Positions 32,201-45,200 of a stretch of 64,000 nt of DNA are shown piece after piece. The position numbers were made by a program, and so were the translations under genes. The notes under the pieces are model-generated. The model was not told the DNA's origin. It searched no databases and saw nothing but the letters and a program-made list of their open reading frames with translations. Origin of the DNA: Varanus komodoensis (taxonomy: Eukaryota > Chordata > Lepidosauria > Squamata > Varanidae); NCBI RefSeq assembly GCF_004798865.1, contig NW_025335568.1:27915344-27979343 (forward strand). The letters run 5' to 3'. The first letter of the stretch is position 1, and every line of letters begins with the position of its first letter.

Positions 32201-35200
32201 CCACCCTTCCAGCACCTTCTGAAAGAAGACAAAATTTATAAACCCCCAGGATGCATTCTTGCACAGCTAGTAACCCAGATGGTGAAAGCTCTAGGAGAGA
32301 GGCCAAAATTAATTGGGACTCAGTTTTAAACTTTAGTGAGGAACTCTTTTTTCTAAGCTCACATGAGAAAATGGAAAAAGAAGGGGAGAGATGCTTAAAT
32401 AAAAAGGTACTTATCTGTGGTTCTTTTCCTCTTATACTGAAGAATAACTGTTTTGCTCTTTACCTTTCATTAAAAATGGGGGGGGGGGGTTGTGCAGGGA
32501 ACTACATTCACTGAATGTGAAAATAGCATCCCACATCAACGTCTTCTCCATAAGGAGAAAGTGCAAGAACATGATGTTGCCACACTGGAACTTTCTCTAC
32601 TTCCACTACTGAGAGCCAATTGCACGGAACCAAAGACAGGGAAATTTGAGATGTGATAAGATCACATTGCAATCAGTGAGCATTCCTATAGGTTATCCTT
32701 ACCCAACCTGGCAGTCTTATGGGAACTGCAGTCCCACATCTGGAAGGCACTAGCTTATGGAGGAGAGCACACTGAAGGAGATCACATCATGACAAGCCAC
32801 CCTGACAATAAGCTACTATAAGGGGGGGGGTGTGTGTGTGTGTGTGTGTACAAGCCCTAATCAACCCAACAGACAACCTGATTCTCCATGGGTTGTTTCT
32901 CTCTCTCCTTTTCCTCTTGCAAGTATACACAGGATCCTGTGGCAGGACAAACATATCTGACCCTCTCCCTCACAAGCCCTTTTCATTTATCACAGGCATA
33001 GGGGGGCTGTTTTTGTTTTTGTGGGGGGGTTGGGGGGGGTCCCTTTTTTCCCAGAGATCATGCTCTCTGAATTGACAGCCAGTAACTGTGTGCTCAAAGT
33101 GCCCAAAGGACTGAAGGGTCTGTCAAAGGTTGGCAAACTGCATTATGAACTCATGGTATCCACAGTGTGCATACCTTTTTCATGTTTTGTTTCATGGTTC
33201 TTTTATCTGCACCAGTGTGAGTGCAGCAGTGCTCATTTCTGTGAGAATGGAAATGTGAAGCCTCAGCTGGGCTAATGTCCTGAAGGGTATCTGCTCTCAA
33301 GGAGCACCCTGAACATTGCCTCAAAGAGACTCTAAATAGCTTTCCTATGCCAGCTCTTTAAAATACCAAAATTACAAGGTATTTTTGCTCATGACAGGGA
33401 GTGATGAGCTTTCCACTTCCTCTGCATTAGGGTAATCTTTTTCTTCTTTGCCTTGCCTGCATTCAGGATGTTGCACATTTTGCACTTCTTCCGATATTCT
33501 AGTGGCTCTGGAAAGTGTAAAAGTGCATTTCCTCCCCTTTGAAGCAGAAGCTAGATATCAAGACCCTGGGTCTCCTTTAAAGCAGGCTACTGAAACAGCA
33601 AACAGTGTTTTGACAGAGGTATATATCTGTGCTCTGCTCCCCTCACCCCCTTACAATTGGTCATGATGATGCTTCTCTGAGGTTAAAGACTCAACATCAG
33701 AGACAAGGTACGGGAGGCATTCTGGGGGAGAGAGAAAGATACTGCAAACACCAAGGTATGACATATTCTGTGCCATCTACAGCCTCCTTCCTTTGAACCA
33801 CCACAGCTAGATGGCCAAAAGCAGCTGTCTACATCTCATGGGAATGGTAGTACTTCCATCGGGATAGGCAATGGGGAAGCGGGGAGTTAAAATGTATTAT
33901 TTGGTGGAAATAATTATTTACCACAAACTATTTTTTATTTTTAAAAAATTGAACAATGCACTTCCACCAATGAGTGATTATAAAATCCACTAAAAGCACA
34001 ATCCCAAGGAATGGATGCACAATAGACAGATGTCTCTGTCTACCAAAAGCCAGGAGGGCAAGAGCCAAGCAAATTAGGGGAGAAGGAAGGTAACCAGCTT
34101 CACTGAGATTTGTAAGGATGGTAATGGATCAGCTCTTTGATTGAGGGAATCTAGGCTTTTCCTCTTCCTGTCCCTCCCTATCCACCATCCTGCTCACCAA
34201 CCTACCCCCTAATCTTCCAAAGCCACCATAGAGCTGTCTACAGCAGCTTCAAAGTATGAGGAGCAGAATAATCTCCCTTTAGATTCCCACCCCGAGAGTG
34301 AAGCTGTGCCCATGATCTTGGGGGCTTGAATCCACCTAATCCTAAGAGTTGCTCTTATCATTTTGCACAAATGTGCAAAATGTGGTCTTAGGAAATAAGG
34401 TCTGAAATTTGTTCCTATTTCACCAGTTCCACATTATTACTTTACATCGACTCATAGCACACTTACAGAATTTGACATTTTTGCGTGCAAAACGATGTTT
34501 TCTGAGTGTTTCTGCATTGCAAAGTGAAAGCTGAGAGGAATTTTATCTTACCAGGGGCTGATGCTGTGACTGTTTGCTAATGTCACATGAGGCCACTGCT
34601 AATCCAGGTTCTGTGTAAGGGTGATGTGCTCTGCACTTCCCGCAGTTAAGACAGGGAGGAACAAGTAAGCGATGATGGAAGCCCTGTTTCTCTGTAAGTG
34701 CTTGAGCCTACACAAAAAAATTGGAATAAAAACAAAATTAGATATAAACAACCCCAAATCCCTGTTTCATATGAAATGGGCCACTCTGAAGCACTGAACC
34801 CTCTCCTTTGGCAACTGAAAACCTAACTTAGCCTTAACTCTGAATTTGTTAGCCTGACCAGGCATTGGTCACATAGCAGCCATTTTCTCTTTCTTCCTTG
34901 CTTCCTTCTCTTCCTGGTGCAATTGCACCAAGACCCAGTCCTGTTGCTGGCACAGTTGCAGCTCTTGATGCCATCTCCTCACTGGCCTGCAACTCTCCAT
35001 TTACAGAATTGAAAATGACAGATTTGGGGGCGGGGGGCAGTCCACTGGAGAAAGAACTTCTCACTGGCATGGTAGTGCTTGTGGCAGTTGGCCAGTTAGT
35101 GGCAGGTAGCCACCATTTCATTACACTGCATCCTTTTCCATGCCAGCTGAAGACTTTTTATTTTCTCATTCTTATTTTGGAGGCCTTCTGGGGCTTTCAT

Positions 35201-35408
35201 GCACTCTGTAGTTTGGGCTTTTACAAATTTAAGACCTCTGTTTGATTTTATCATTTTCTCTATGTGCAGTTTCATACTGTGGAACCAACTTCCCAGAGAG
35301 ATACGCCTGGTGCCAATGCTCCAAACCTTTCTCTTTTCTCAGTTTTTTTAATTCTTGAAATTTTCTATTATACCTTGTTTTACTGTGGCCTGGTGAATTA
35401 ATTATTTA

Positions 35409-35446
<38 letters not shown>

Positions 35447-38400
35447 TATTGGTTTTATATCCTGTTATTTACTGTTATTGTTTTTATTGATTATGCTTGT
35501 GAAATTGTTCTTGATTTAATCTTATTGTGATCTTGGATTTTGTTATATTTCCAATGTTTGTAAACTATCCAGAGAGTCAACTGGCTATAGGCATGGTACA
35601 GAAATGGTTTAAATAAATAAATAAGTGTATTTTTATTGTGTAAATGAGAACATGTGGAACAGCATAGAATATCGTAACCAAGCTTGGAAATATGTAGCCA
35701 ATATGCTTGATTGACAGCGGAGAGTCTGTGTGGCATAGCGATTACAATGATTACAGCAGACTGGGGCTTCAGGGATTCTTGTCTCCACTGGGCCAGGAAG
35801 CTTGCTGGGTAACTTTGCACTAGCCATTAACTATCAACCTAACCTATCTCACAGAGTTGTGAGGACAAAATGGAGAGGACCAGGTGGGTTATGTAAGCCT
35901 CCTTGGGTTCCTTACAGGATTAAAGATATAAGTAAAAAAGCAGAATGAATTAAACTGGGTTGTAATGACTAGAGAGTAAAATCTGAATTAGTTTTAACTT
36001 GAGCAAGAACAAAAAAATAGTAAAGTAAAACGCATACCTGTTGCTTTACTTGTGTCTCAAGCAGTTCCTTTTTTTCCTGGCAGTCTTTAACCTATAAGTG
36101 TCAAGTGAGGGGGGAGAAAGTCAGCCTAATGAAGCAGCCTCCAGAACTCATGCTTTGCAGCGATTCACAAACACATGCAAATATGAGGGAAGAGTAATGT
36201 CTTCTGTATGCTTCCATTTCTAGAATGACAACACAGAGATAACTTTTATGCCTATTCAAAAGATGGACATGTTTTGTTCTTGTAAGGCTTCATTTACTGC
36301 ATGTACATTTTAGTTGTACATTTATTTTATTAAAATAGTTTTTAAGTCACCTTTAAGGGTAATTTAAGGCAGGGTGCTACTGGCATCCACATCACATGTG
36401 GATTTCTTTATGCATGTCAAAATGTCTTGCAACTCCACATGGCAGAGACCATTCACTGCAATGGTCCTTTTAAAGGACCACAACATGCCACTCTGAAAGG
36501 ATGTATGCATATCAGCAAGTTACTGGAAAGCAGAGAGGGAAGAATTGTACTATTACTGAAATCAGGACCTTTATGCCCTCTAGTGGTAACTCAGTTGGAT
36601 GAGTTGGTTACATCTGATGCAAGTGCTTGTACTCCAGATTCAACAACATTGATGAGAAGAACTGTTTGGAACATCACAGCAGAACAACTTCCCCTGCACT
36701 CATGACTAGGCATATGTTATTCTCACATTTCAGTTTACAGACTGAAGTCCCTAGATCAGTTTTCTCTAACCTGGTATCTTCCTGATGCATTGGACTGCAA
36801 CCCCCATAATTCCCAGCCAGGATAGTTCATGCAGTCCAACACATCTGAAAAGCATCACGCTGGGCAAGATTGCTCTGGATGAACTAAAAAGGTGGTTGGC
36901 TACAGAAGGCCTATCCTTAAAGTTGTAAGTCTATTAATGAAACTATGGTCAAAGTTTTCATTTAAGCTCCCAAATTCAGGTCTGCCACTGGCTGATTGTT
37001 GCTTACACCACTTGGGACTGCAAGCCTATACCTACTTACCTAGGAGTAAGGCCCACGCAATACAGTGGAGCTTATTTCTAAATAAACATACATAGGAAAG
37101 TGTAGTAAATCCACTTGGTTAACAACACAATTCCTTTCATGTTTATTCAAAAGTCCCACTGTATGCAATGGGGCTACTTCCAGTGAAGCATATTTAGGGT
37201 TGCAGAGTTAAGATGCTAAAATAAGAAATGTTTATTTTCTAATAAAAATGTTACTTTGCCTCATTCATTTGTAATAACATGGAATCCAGTTTTAATTCTC
37301 TTTAGAAATATTTGAAGATCCACTGTGATAGTCACAAGTTATTATATTTGTTTCATTTGTGGGAAAAAGTCAAATTATTCTTCATTCCACCAACAACATT
37401 ACTTCAGCATGATTTCATCCCAGGTGGTGACCTCATAAGCAACCCTGTGTCAATTAACGGAAGCCAGAAAGTCTTGAGTTGCATGGAAAGTGAGAAAATA
37501 AGAATAAGAATAAAATGCACGTGTTTTGGCAATATTAGTACCTTTACTTGGACACATACCTGAGAATGTAGTATGTCCAACTGGGACTGTAATTTCTCAT
37601 TAATTCTCTGCAGCGCTTCTTTCTCAGCATTAAGTCTTTCTCTATCTGATCTTTCCTTTTTAAAGTCTTCTTCATATATTTGAACCTATGATTAAATTAT
37701 TTAATCCTTATACTTTAGAGAAGATGCATTTCCAATCATTAATTAAATCAATAAGACATACAAAGTCACCTATTTTGAGGGTGGGTTTATATGAAAAAAT
37801 GTCTCATAGGAAATTTCACAACAATATAGGAGGATTGCTTCACAGTTTTTACCCCATGACCTTCTCCAACCTCCTATGGTGGAACAGACATGCAAAAAAA
37901 ATCATCTTTAATATTTAGATCAAGTATTTAACATGGTTGTCTTCTCACCTATTGGGGCTTGAAATAATCATTAATCCCAGAATAATCAAAGAGGTTTCTG
38001 CCTTCAGATAACATTTTTTCCTGTTCATGACCTATTTAAGTGTACACTTCTGCATGTTTACTGAATTTAAGTCAGGCAGGTATTCATAGGATTGCAGCTT
38101 TGGCTAGATTCATGAACAAAATGGGAAGATAACTAATTAGTTAATATTGAGAAAGAACAAGATTATTTGCCAGTGAAAACCGTTTTGGTTATTTCAGGCA
38201 AAATTACAAAATTTGTCACCATTGAATAGCATATAACCCATTGATAAGCAATTAGCGTAGTACTTGTTCATGCTTTCTCAATTTATTCAGGTACTCTGCC
38301 CTTTCCCACTGAATCTCCCTTTCCAAAACAATGGATATGGGAAATAAGGCACATGAATGAGGAAAGGATTTTACAAAGGAACCGCTCTTGGTAGAGATAA

Positions 38401-41400
38401 AATTTTCTAGATCTAACTCCTTGATATGGGTGAACACAACTGCATCCATTTTTGGATCTGCCTTGAGGTCATAACTATGGAGGCTTTCATGACGAGTGAA
38501 TGCACTTCAAAATGTACTACACACCACCACCTTTACATTCTGAACAATCATGGGAAAGGCAAACTGTCTTTGGAAGAGACAAATTTCCTTTGTAGCTTCC
38601 AGCATTATTGGAAAGAGTCAGTCTTTTAGATGACACATTTTCTCCTAAGCTAATTGCAGACCATGTGAAAGGCTTGAGTTATAAGTCAACATAAGCAATG
38701 ACTCACGAGATGCTATTAACTTAAGTGATAAAGTACTAGCATCTGCAGCCACCACCAAGTTATTATCCCTATGAGTCATGCAGCCATTCCGGACATTCTC
38801 AGGAATTCCAGTTGCCATTTTCAAAATCTCAGAACTAACAAATATTATGCTCCAATATAGCCAAAGTTCTGTTCTGTTGAGGCACTGCTTCCTCACATTA
38901 GTTCTGGGAGCAAAATTAAAACTGCACCTCCACATTGCACAGTTTACTTCTATATTTCCAGAAAATTCTATATTTCTGCACCCATGGAAAATACAAAAGT
39001 CAGTAGGCATTGCTGATGGCAACTTTAAAGGGGTATTCTAACACATTTGATTAGAAGTTATTTTTTTCAGTAGGACCCCTAGAATGTAAAAGAAATATTG
39101 TGGCACAGATAACACATTCCATCTTGGGCCAGCTTGGAGGTGAGAATGTCGTGTGCTGAGATAATATTTCTGGGGACTGCAGCAGTGGTCTTGGGCATGG
39201 GCCAATTTTGGTGTTGGTTTGGGGATAATTTGGGCATTGGTCCCCCTCCACAGGGTTTATTGTGCGTTTCTTATTGTTATTTTATTGTTTTTTAATTGTA
39301 TCATTTTACTTTGATATTGTTGATATTGTTTAATTTTTGATATTATTCTTTGACATATTGTTGTATTATAATTTTTGACATTGTTTACTTTGATATTGTT
39401 GACATTAAATATTTGATATTGTTTTCTGTTTTGATATTATTATTTGATATATTGCTATATATTTGCATAGATGTTTTTTCTTTCTGATTCTTTGTATTGT
39501 GTAATTTGGATTTTTAATATACTGTTTTATCATGCATTTGTATACCACCCAGAGAACTCTAATGGACTATGGGGCAGGTTAGAAATAAAAATTGAAATGA
39601 AAATGAAAAATAATGGAAAGACATTCAGGAATACCCTTCAACAGGAGCTATTTTTCCACCCTGAGTATTTTTAAATGAGGTTTAGACCTGAACGTTCATA
39701 TGTATTTGAGGAAGAATTAAGCCATTCATATTTGTGGCTAGCTTTTCATTTACCTTAACTTTTGGAGAATGATCATGACCACTTCTATGTATGGATTTAA
39801 TTCCCTGCCCACTTTACACAAACAGGCGAAGGTCACTGGAGAGGAAAATGAACAAAAAGATTGTCCACTGCCCTGTTTCTAATTCCCCTTACTATTTCAC
39901 CCTCACACTCTTTGGCATTATTACAAAGATGGTCTAGATAATCAGAGAAATCACTGTATAAGTATACCTTAAGAAGGAACTGGACATTTCTGTTCTCCAA
40001 TACACAGTGTGAATTCCACTATGTCTCTATGGATGCATAAAATTGGAGACACGTTTTTTAAAAAAATCCATAGATTTAAGTGCCCTCAGAAGAATTCAGG
40101 AAAGGGAGAAGGAATGATAAATTCTGTTTTATTGTGTGTACAATCCATTACTTCACAATCAAATTCAAGGTTTTCCCCTTCCGCATGTGGCATGCATTAC
40201 AACTGAGTAAAATCTGGCTCAGCCTTTCAAACGTGACAGAAACAAGTATTTTAGTCCATGGGTCTTCCTCTCATACACATTTGTATTTCAACAACTGATT
40301 CTTAACAGTGCACAGAGTGACAGGGTTTAAATTTAAGGTTAACTGGAAAGTAACATAATTTTAAACGCATGGGTTCTTACAAAAAAATAAACCCAAGGGG
40401 GAAAATACATCTTTTCCTGAGGTTTAGAACTGCAACAAAGATTAAATCAATCTTCCATTCCGCAGATAATAGAGCTTCTTGGAGACAGTTTGGGGTTATA
40501 TTAATTTATGTGTGCACTTAGGATACTGAACAGTGTAAAACCCATATTCTTAGAACAAGAATCATGAGGAACCATCCCACAAAAATGACATACAGCTTCT
40601 AGATAACTAATTCCTAACAGTGGTATCTCATAGGTGCACTGAGTAAGAGGACTAAAGTAATAGTAGTATGAAAACAAATGGCAATTTTAGGTTGACTAGT
40701 TGGAAAAAATATATAAGAATTAAATGTATGAGTTTGTGCTTACATTTTACTAGAAACAGTATTAGCACACCTGAAAATGAGATTTTCTACTGAAATTGTC
40801 AAATTTCATTTACTGTGCTTCTGTGCTCATGATAGACTTTGACCACATACATAAAAGAACCTGTAATAACATGTTCCTATTAAAAGCTTGTTAAATCTTA
40901 AATTTTATCTTTAGGGTCAATTTAATTACTAAGTGAATATGCAGACTTCTATTCAATCCATTCATACCTGTTGTCTAAGAACTTCCAACTGAGTCCTCAT
41001 CTCCTCTTTGCTGTAATTCCTGTCCAGCACATCCACATGAGGCTCCTGTGAGGATAAACTTTGATTTTGCAAGGCATCCATAAGAGCCTATAGCCAAAAA
41101 AGAAAAAGAAATAAGTATGCTTTGCATGCACCACATCAAAATAATCCCCTGAAAGTATCAGCATCAGTATTACTGTAATATTAGAAAAAGTTTGGGCATT
41201 TCCCTTATAAAAGGTACTGTTTCCCCCTACCTGGGGTATGAAGAACCTTGAAAGAAAGCATGGTGTTACAGCGACGAGTAAGATATTGTGTAAAGTAGTG
41301 CTTTGCCCTTCACAAGCAAGAATGGATTGGGATCCTTCCAGCAGAGGGATCTCACTGTTGATTGGCACAGGAATATGTAACAAAAGAAGCTGCCTTAGTG

Positions 41401-42161
41401 AGTTGAACCATTGATCTACTCAGTACAATACTGTCTGACTGGCAGGGCCTCTCCTGGATTTTAACAGGAATTTTTCCTGCACTACCAAGAAGTGCTGGGG
41501 TTCAAACCTGGGACTTTCAGCATGCAAAACTTATGTTCTAAATCTGAGCTCTCCCAACTGTCTTATTACCATATTTGTTAAGAAGAGGCCAGAAGAGCTG
41601 CTACTATTTGTGAATGGTTTTAGGAACCTTGTGTATGATTTTAGGAAGAAATCAAATAACTTCTGTTCTATTCCATTTTTATGATGGTATCAGATTAATA
41701 TCCCAGTTGATAAATCAATCCACCACTGGGCTCTGTACAACTACACAGAACAATGTCAAGGTAGATGGAAACACGAGTTAACTTACAGTGTGATCTCATT
41801 CATGTTTACTCAGATGTAAGTTCTGCTGTGTTCAGTGGAGTTTACTCCCTCATAATTGTGTTTAGCTTCTCAGTTTAAAGGGAGACTTTTTTAAAAAGGC
41901 AGACAAGCATAGCCTCACTATTCTTTAAAATATTCTTTTTTTAGTATTGCATTTCCAGCTTTTATGCAGTCTAACTATGTGGGGGTGATAACTGTGAAAT
42001 GAATCCTAAACCTAACTACTCACCAAATCTGATGTCCTATAATGTCAAGATTCTTTATGTTGTAATTACATAAATGTCTACTGTGTGCAACTAAACTAAC
42101 TCAGAGCAAAGGGAATACATACTTTTTGCATAAAGTGTTGAACTGCCAAGATGACCCAAGA

Positions 42162-42216
<55 letters not shown>

Positions 42217-45200
42217 TAAATCCACATTTACAGTGTAGATATGCAGAAAGATGGTAAGTGCTGTTCAATGTTACTGTTTGCTGAGTTTACACTCATAAAT
42301 ATCATTTAGGGCGCAATCCCATGTATGTTTAGACAGAAAGAGAAGTCCTACAACTCCCAGTATTCCTCATCCAGCATTGGGAATACTGCACTCTTAGATG
42401 CCCCCAACAGAAACCTGGAATATCCAAACATAGTTATGTTTTATATTCCTAAAGCCAGGCATATCAAAACAGAAACAAATGTATAAACATCAAGATCCTA
42501 TTGTTTGCCACAGTTGCCATGAGTTCTTCCATCCATAAATAATCCAATATAAAATGGTTTCAAAAATTCCAAAGTTGCAAAGCTGAAGCAAGTTTAGATT
42601 TCACTTGCTAAAAGCAAGTTGTTACATTTTCATAACAGCAGGAAATGGGGGAAAGAATGTGACACAGAAGTCACAGAAGACTCTAAACTGATTTTATAGA
42701 AATACATATTCTTCAGGCCCTGCAGAAGTCCATATAAGACTTGTTTTGTCAGAATACTTGAACTGGGAGTTCATTAAAGTTACTCGTCAAACTACAGTCA
42801 AAAGGAAACTAAAACATTACAATTTTTTTAAATGCATAACACTGATTACATACGTGTGTGTATGTTTTATATTCCTAAGTGTAAGTATATAACTTTATCC
42901 TTTTATCTTTAAGAACTTTGTTTTTGTAATGCACTATAATAAATAAACTACACTCATATGCTATAAAGAATTCTACGCTAAACCAAGAAAAATCAGCATA
43001 GCTCAGTGCCTATATATACCATTTTATTCATTTATTGTAGCTAACAAACACAGTGCTATTCTTAATAGAAACCATAAGAAAAATCATGATAGCGCTTACA
43101 TACATGTTGCTTGCACATCATTTGTGCATGTTAAGAAATAAGTTATCATTAAGATACTAGATAAGCTAATCAGTATTCCTGGGGTTCATTCTAAGGCTCC
43201 TTACAGTCTACATATGCAAGCCTACAAACTCAGAGGCTTAGATGCATCCAGACCTCAGTGCTGGGAAGGCTGCTATGCATACTTAAGAGTATAATCCACT
43301 GGGAAATAGCTTTGAGTGGACACATATGGAATGAGAGTATTAATAAAATAGTTGACTTACCCTACCAACTACATGTCCATACGGAGGTGCATGTTTCAAC
43401 ACTGCATGCAAAAACCTTGAGCTTGTGTACAAACTCTCCAGTGCAACCACAGTGAGGCGTTCGGAGGTTTTCACTTCTGTTTTAACTTAACCACAGTTTA
43501 ATATTATGTCCATTCGTTAAATTGTGGTTAATCTTAACAATGGTGCATTGAGACAATACAGATACATAATCCACCATTTGAATTTGACTTCTTTTAGTAG
43601 ACCATAGCTTAGACTAAACTCAATGTATCTATGTTTGGATTTAACATAGTTAGATGAAAACTGGGTTCTAGTCCCCACTTGGACACAAACCACATTGGCT
43701 GACTTTGGGCCAGTAACTGAATCTCAGCTTAACCTTAATAACAACCTTGTGAGGATAAGATTGAGAGGACAAGGATTATGTTAGTCACCATTAAGGGGGG
43801 AAAGTGAGATATAAATATACTAATAAATTAAAAATCTCAAGGATATAAATTAGAATAACACTTTGTGAATGTCCTGTATTTACATAATGCATTTTTAAAG
43901 TTTACTTTCTTAGTTTCTACATTCAACTAAACCAAATTCATGTTTTATTTCACTAGCAGTGACATATTTTTCCTGCTTAAAGCTGTGTGCCTTGTCTCCT
44001 AGCATAAAGCTAGGTAGAGCAATTTTTCAAAGAAATGTGTTTCCTCAGGAAGTGTTTGTGGTTTACCAAGGGACATCATTTAAAACACACATGCACACAC
44101 AGCTTTATGCAGCCTCTCTTCATGGAAATATGTTTATGGGTCTCCAGTGTCAGCTTTTTATTCTTCTTTTGCAACATTTAAGAAGCACACATCACATCTG
44201 CAGTATCCAACTTGGACCCAGCTGGATGATGATTTGCATACAGAAACAGCTGCTGCTTGCACAATTACTCCTGCTCTGTGCCAAGAACCAGCTGGGGCTG
44301 GCTTGCTCCCTGGTAAACCTCTTGAGGTGGCGGAGTCATGCCACCAGTGAACATGGCCAGAGGCCAAAGTGGGAACGGCCACCCCATTCCCACAGACACA
44401 CAAACACATTATTACTTGTCCCACCCTCCTGAGCAGAGCCTTACAGATCAGCTGGGGAGAAGATACTGTTTCTCAGGGCCCCTCACTGGAGTCCTGAAGA
44501 TCAGCTAAAGGCAGACATTTCCATCTCCATTGTGGGTTGCTGGATGGGAAGGCTCATATTTGGCAATACACCAAAATAGGGATGAAGATTGGGTCCCCTT
44601 CATTCTTTAGGTGAGGTCTGCTGATGAGGAATAGGGGGGGAGCTGAGGGAAAAAATAGCCAAGGAATGCTCTGGAAGTGACCAAAGCTCATAAATGGGAC
44701 AGAGGAGGCAGACAGCCCAGAAATATTCCTCGCAACACCCCAGCCAAGCCCTACCCTACCCAGGATGAAAGGAATAGTGTATGCCTAGCAGTGAATTCCT
44801 TACTAAACAGATGACAAAGCTTCCTAGGCCTGTGCCTCAAAGGTTCCCCCCACCAACTCTAAATACTGCCTATTAGATTCTTGGGAGAAGGGAAGGAGGA
44901 TATATCCTTGCTTTCCCCTCTCCAAACAGTTGATTGGTGGTGTTCTGAGAGTCTGTATTGGCCGATTTGAATGTCAAGGTTTGGATCAAGGCCATACTCT
45001 CCTGCACATTCAAGTTGAAAATACACCATGCTCTTTCTCTTGTATATGAGAGAGACTGAGAAGAAGTGACAGGGGGAAAGCAGGGTAGGGAAAGAGAAAA
45101 TGAGAGGCGGGGGACACCATATAAAATTATCTCACAACCTTCAGCATAAGATAGACATTATAACATATGGAGATAGTAAAACAGAAAGTGTGAAGTTGAA

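Larger units (their letters stand above)
29289..34551. other. TNIP3 intron between the DYQWY and Cys-rich exons
   Basis: About 5.3 kb. It holds foldback fragments, G-rich and TG microsatellites, and open frames up to 99 codons with no domain. The rest is AT-rich. Confidence 0.7.

Noticed and set aside
43959-44432. 157-codon plus frame
   Set aside because: Lies in a TNIP3 intron, low-complexity hydrophobic and Leu/His-rich wording, no domain. Chance or unrecognised repeat.
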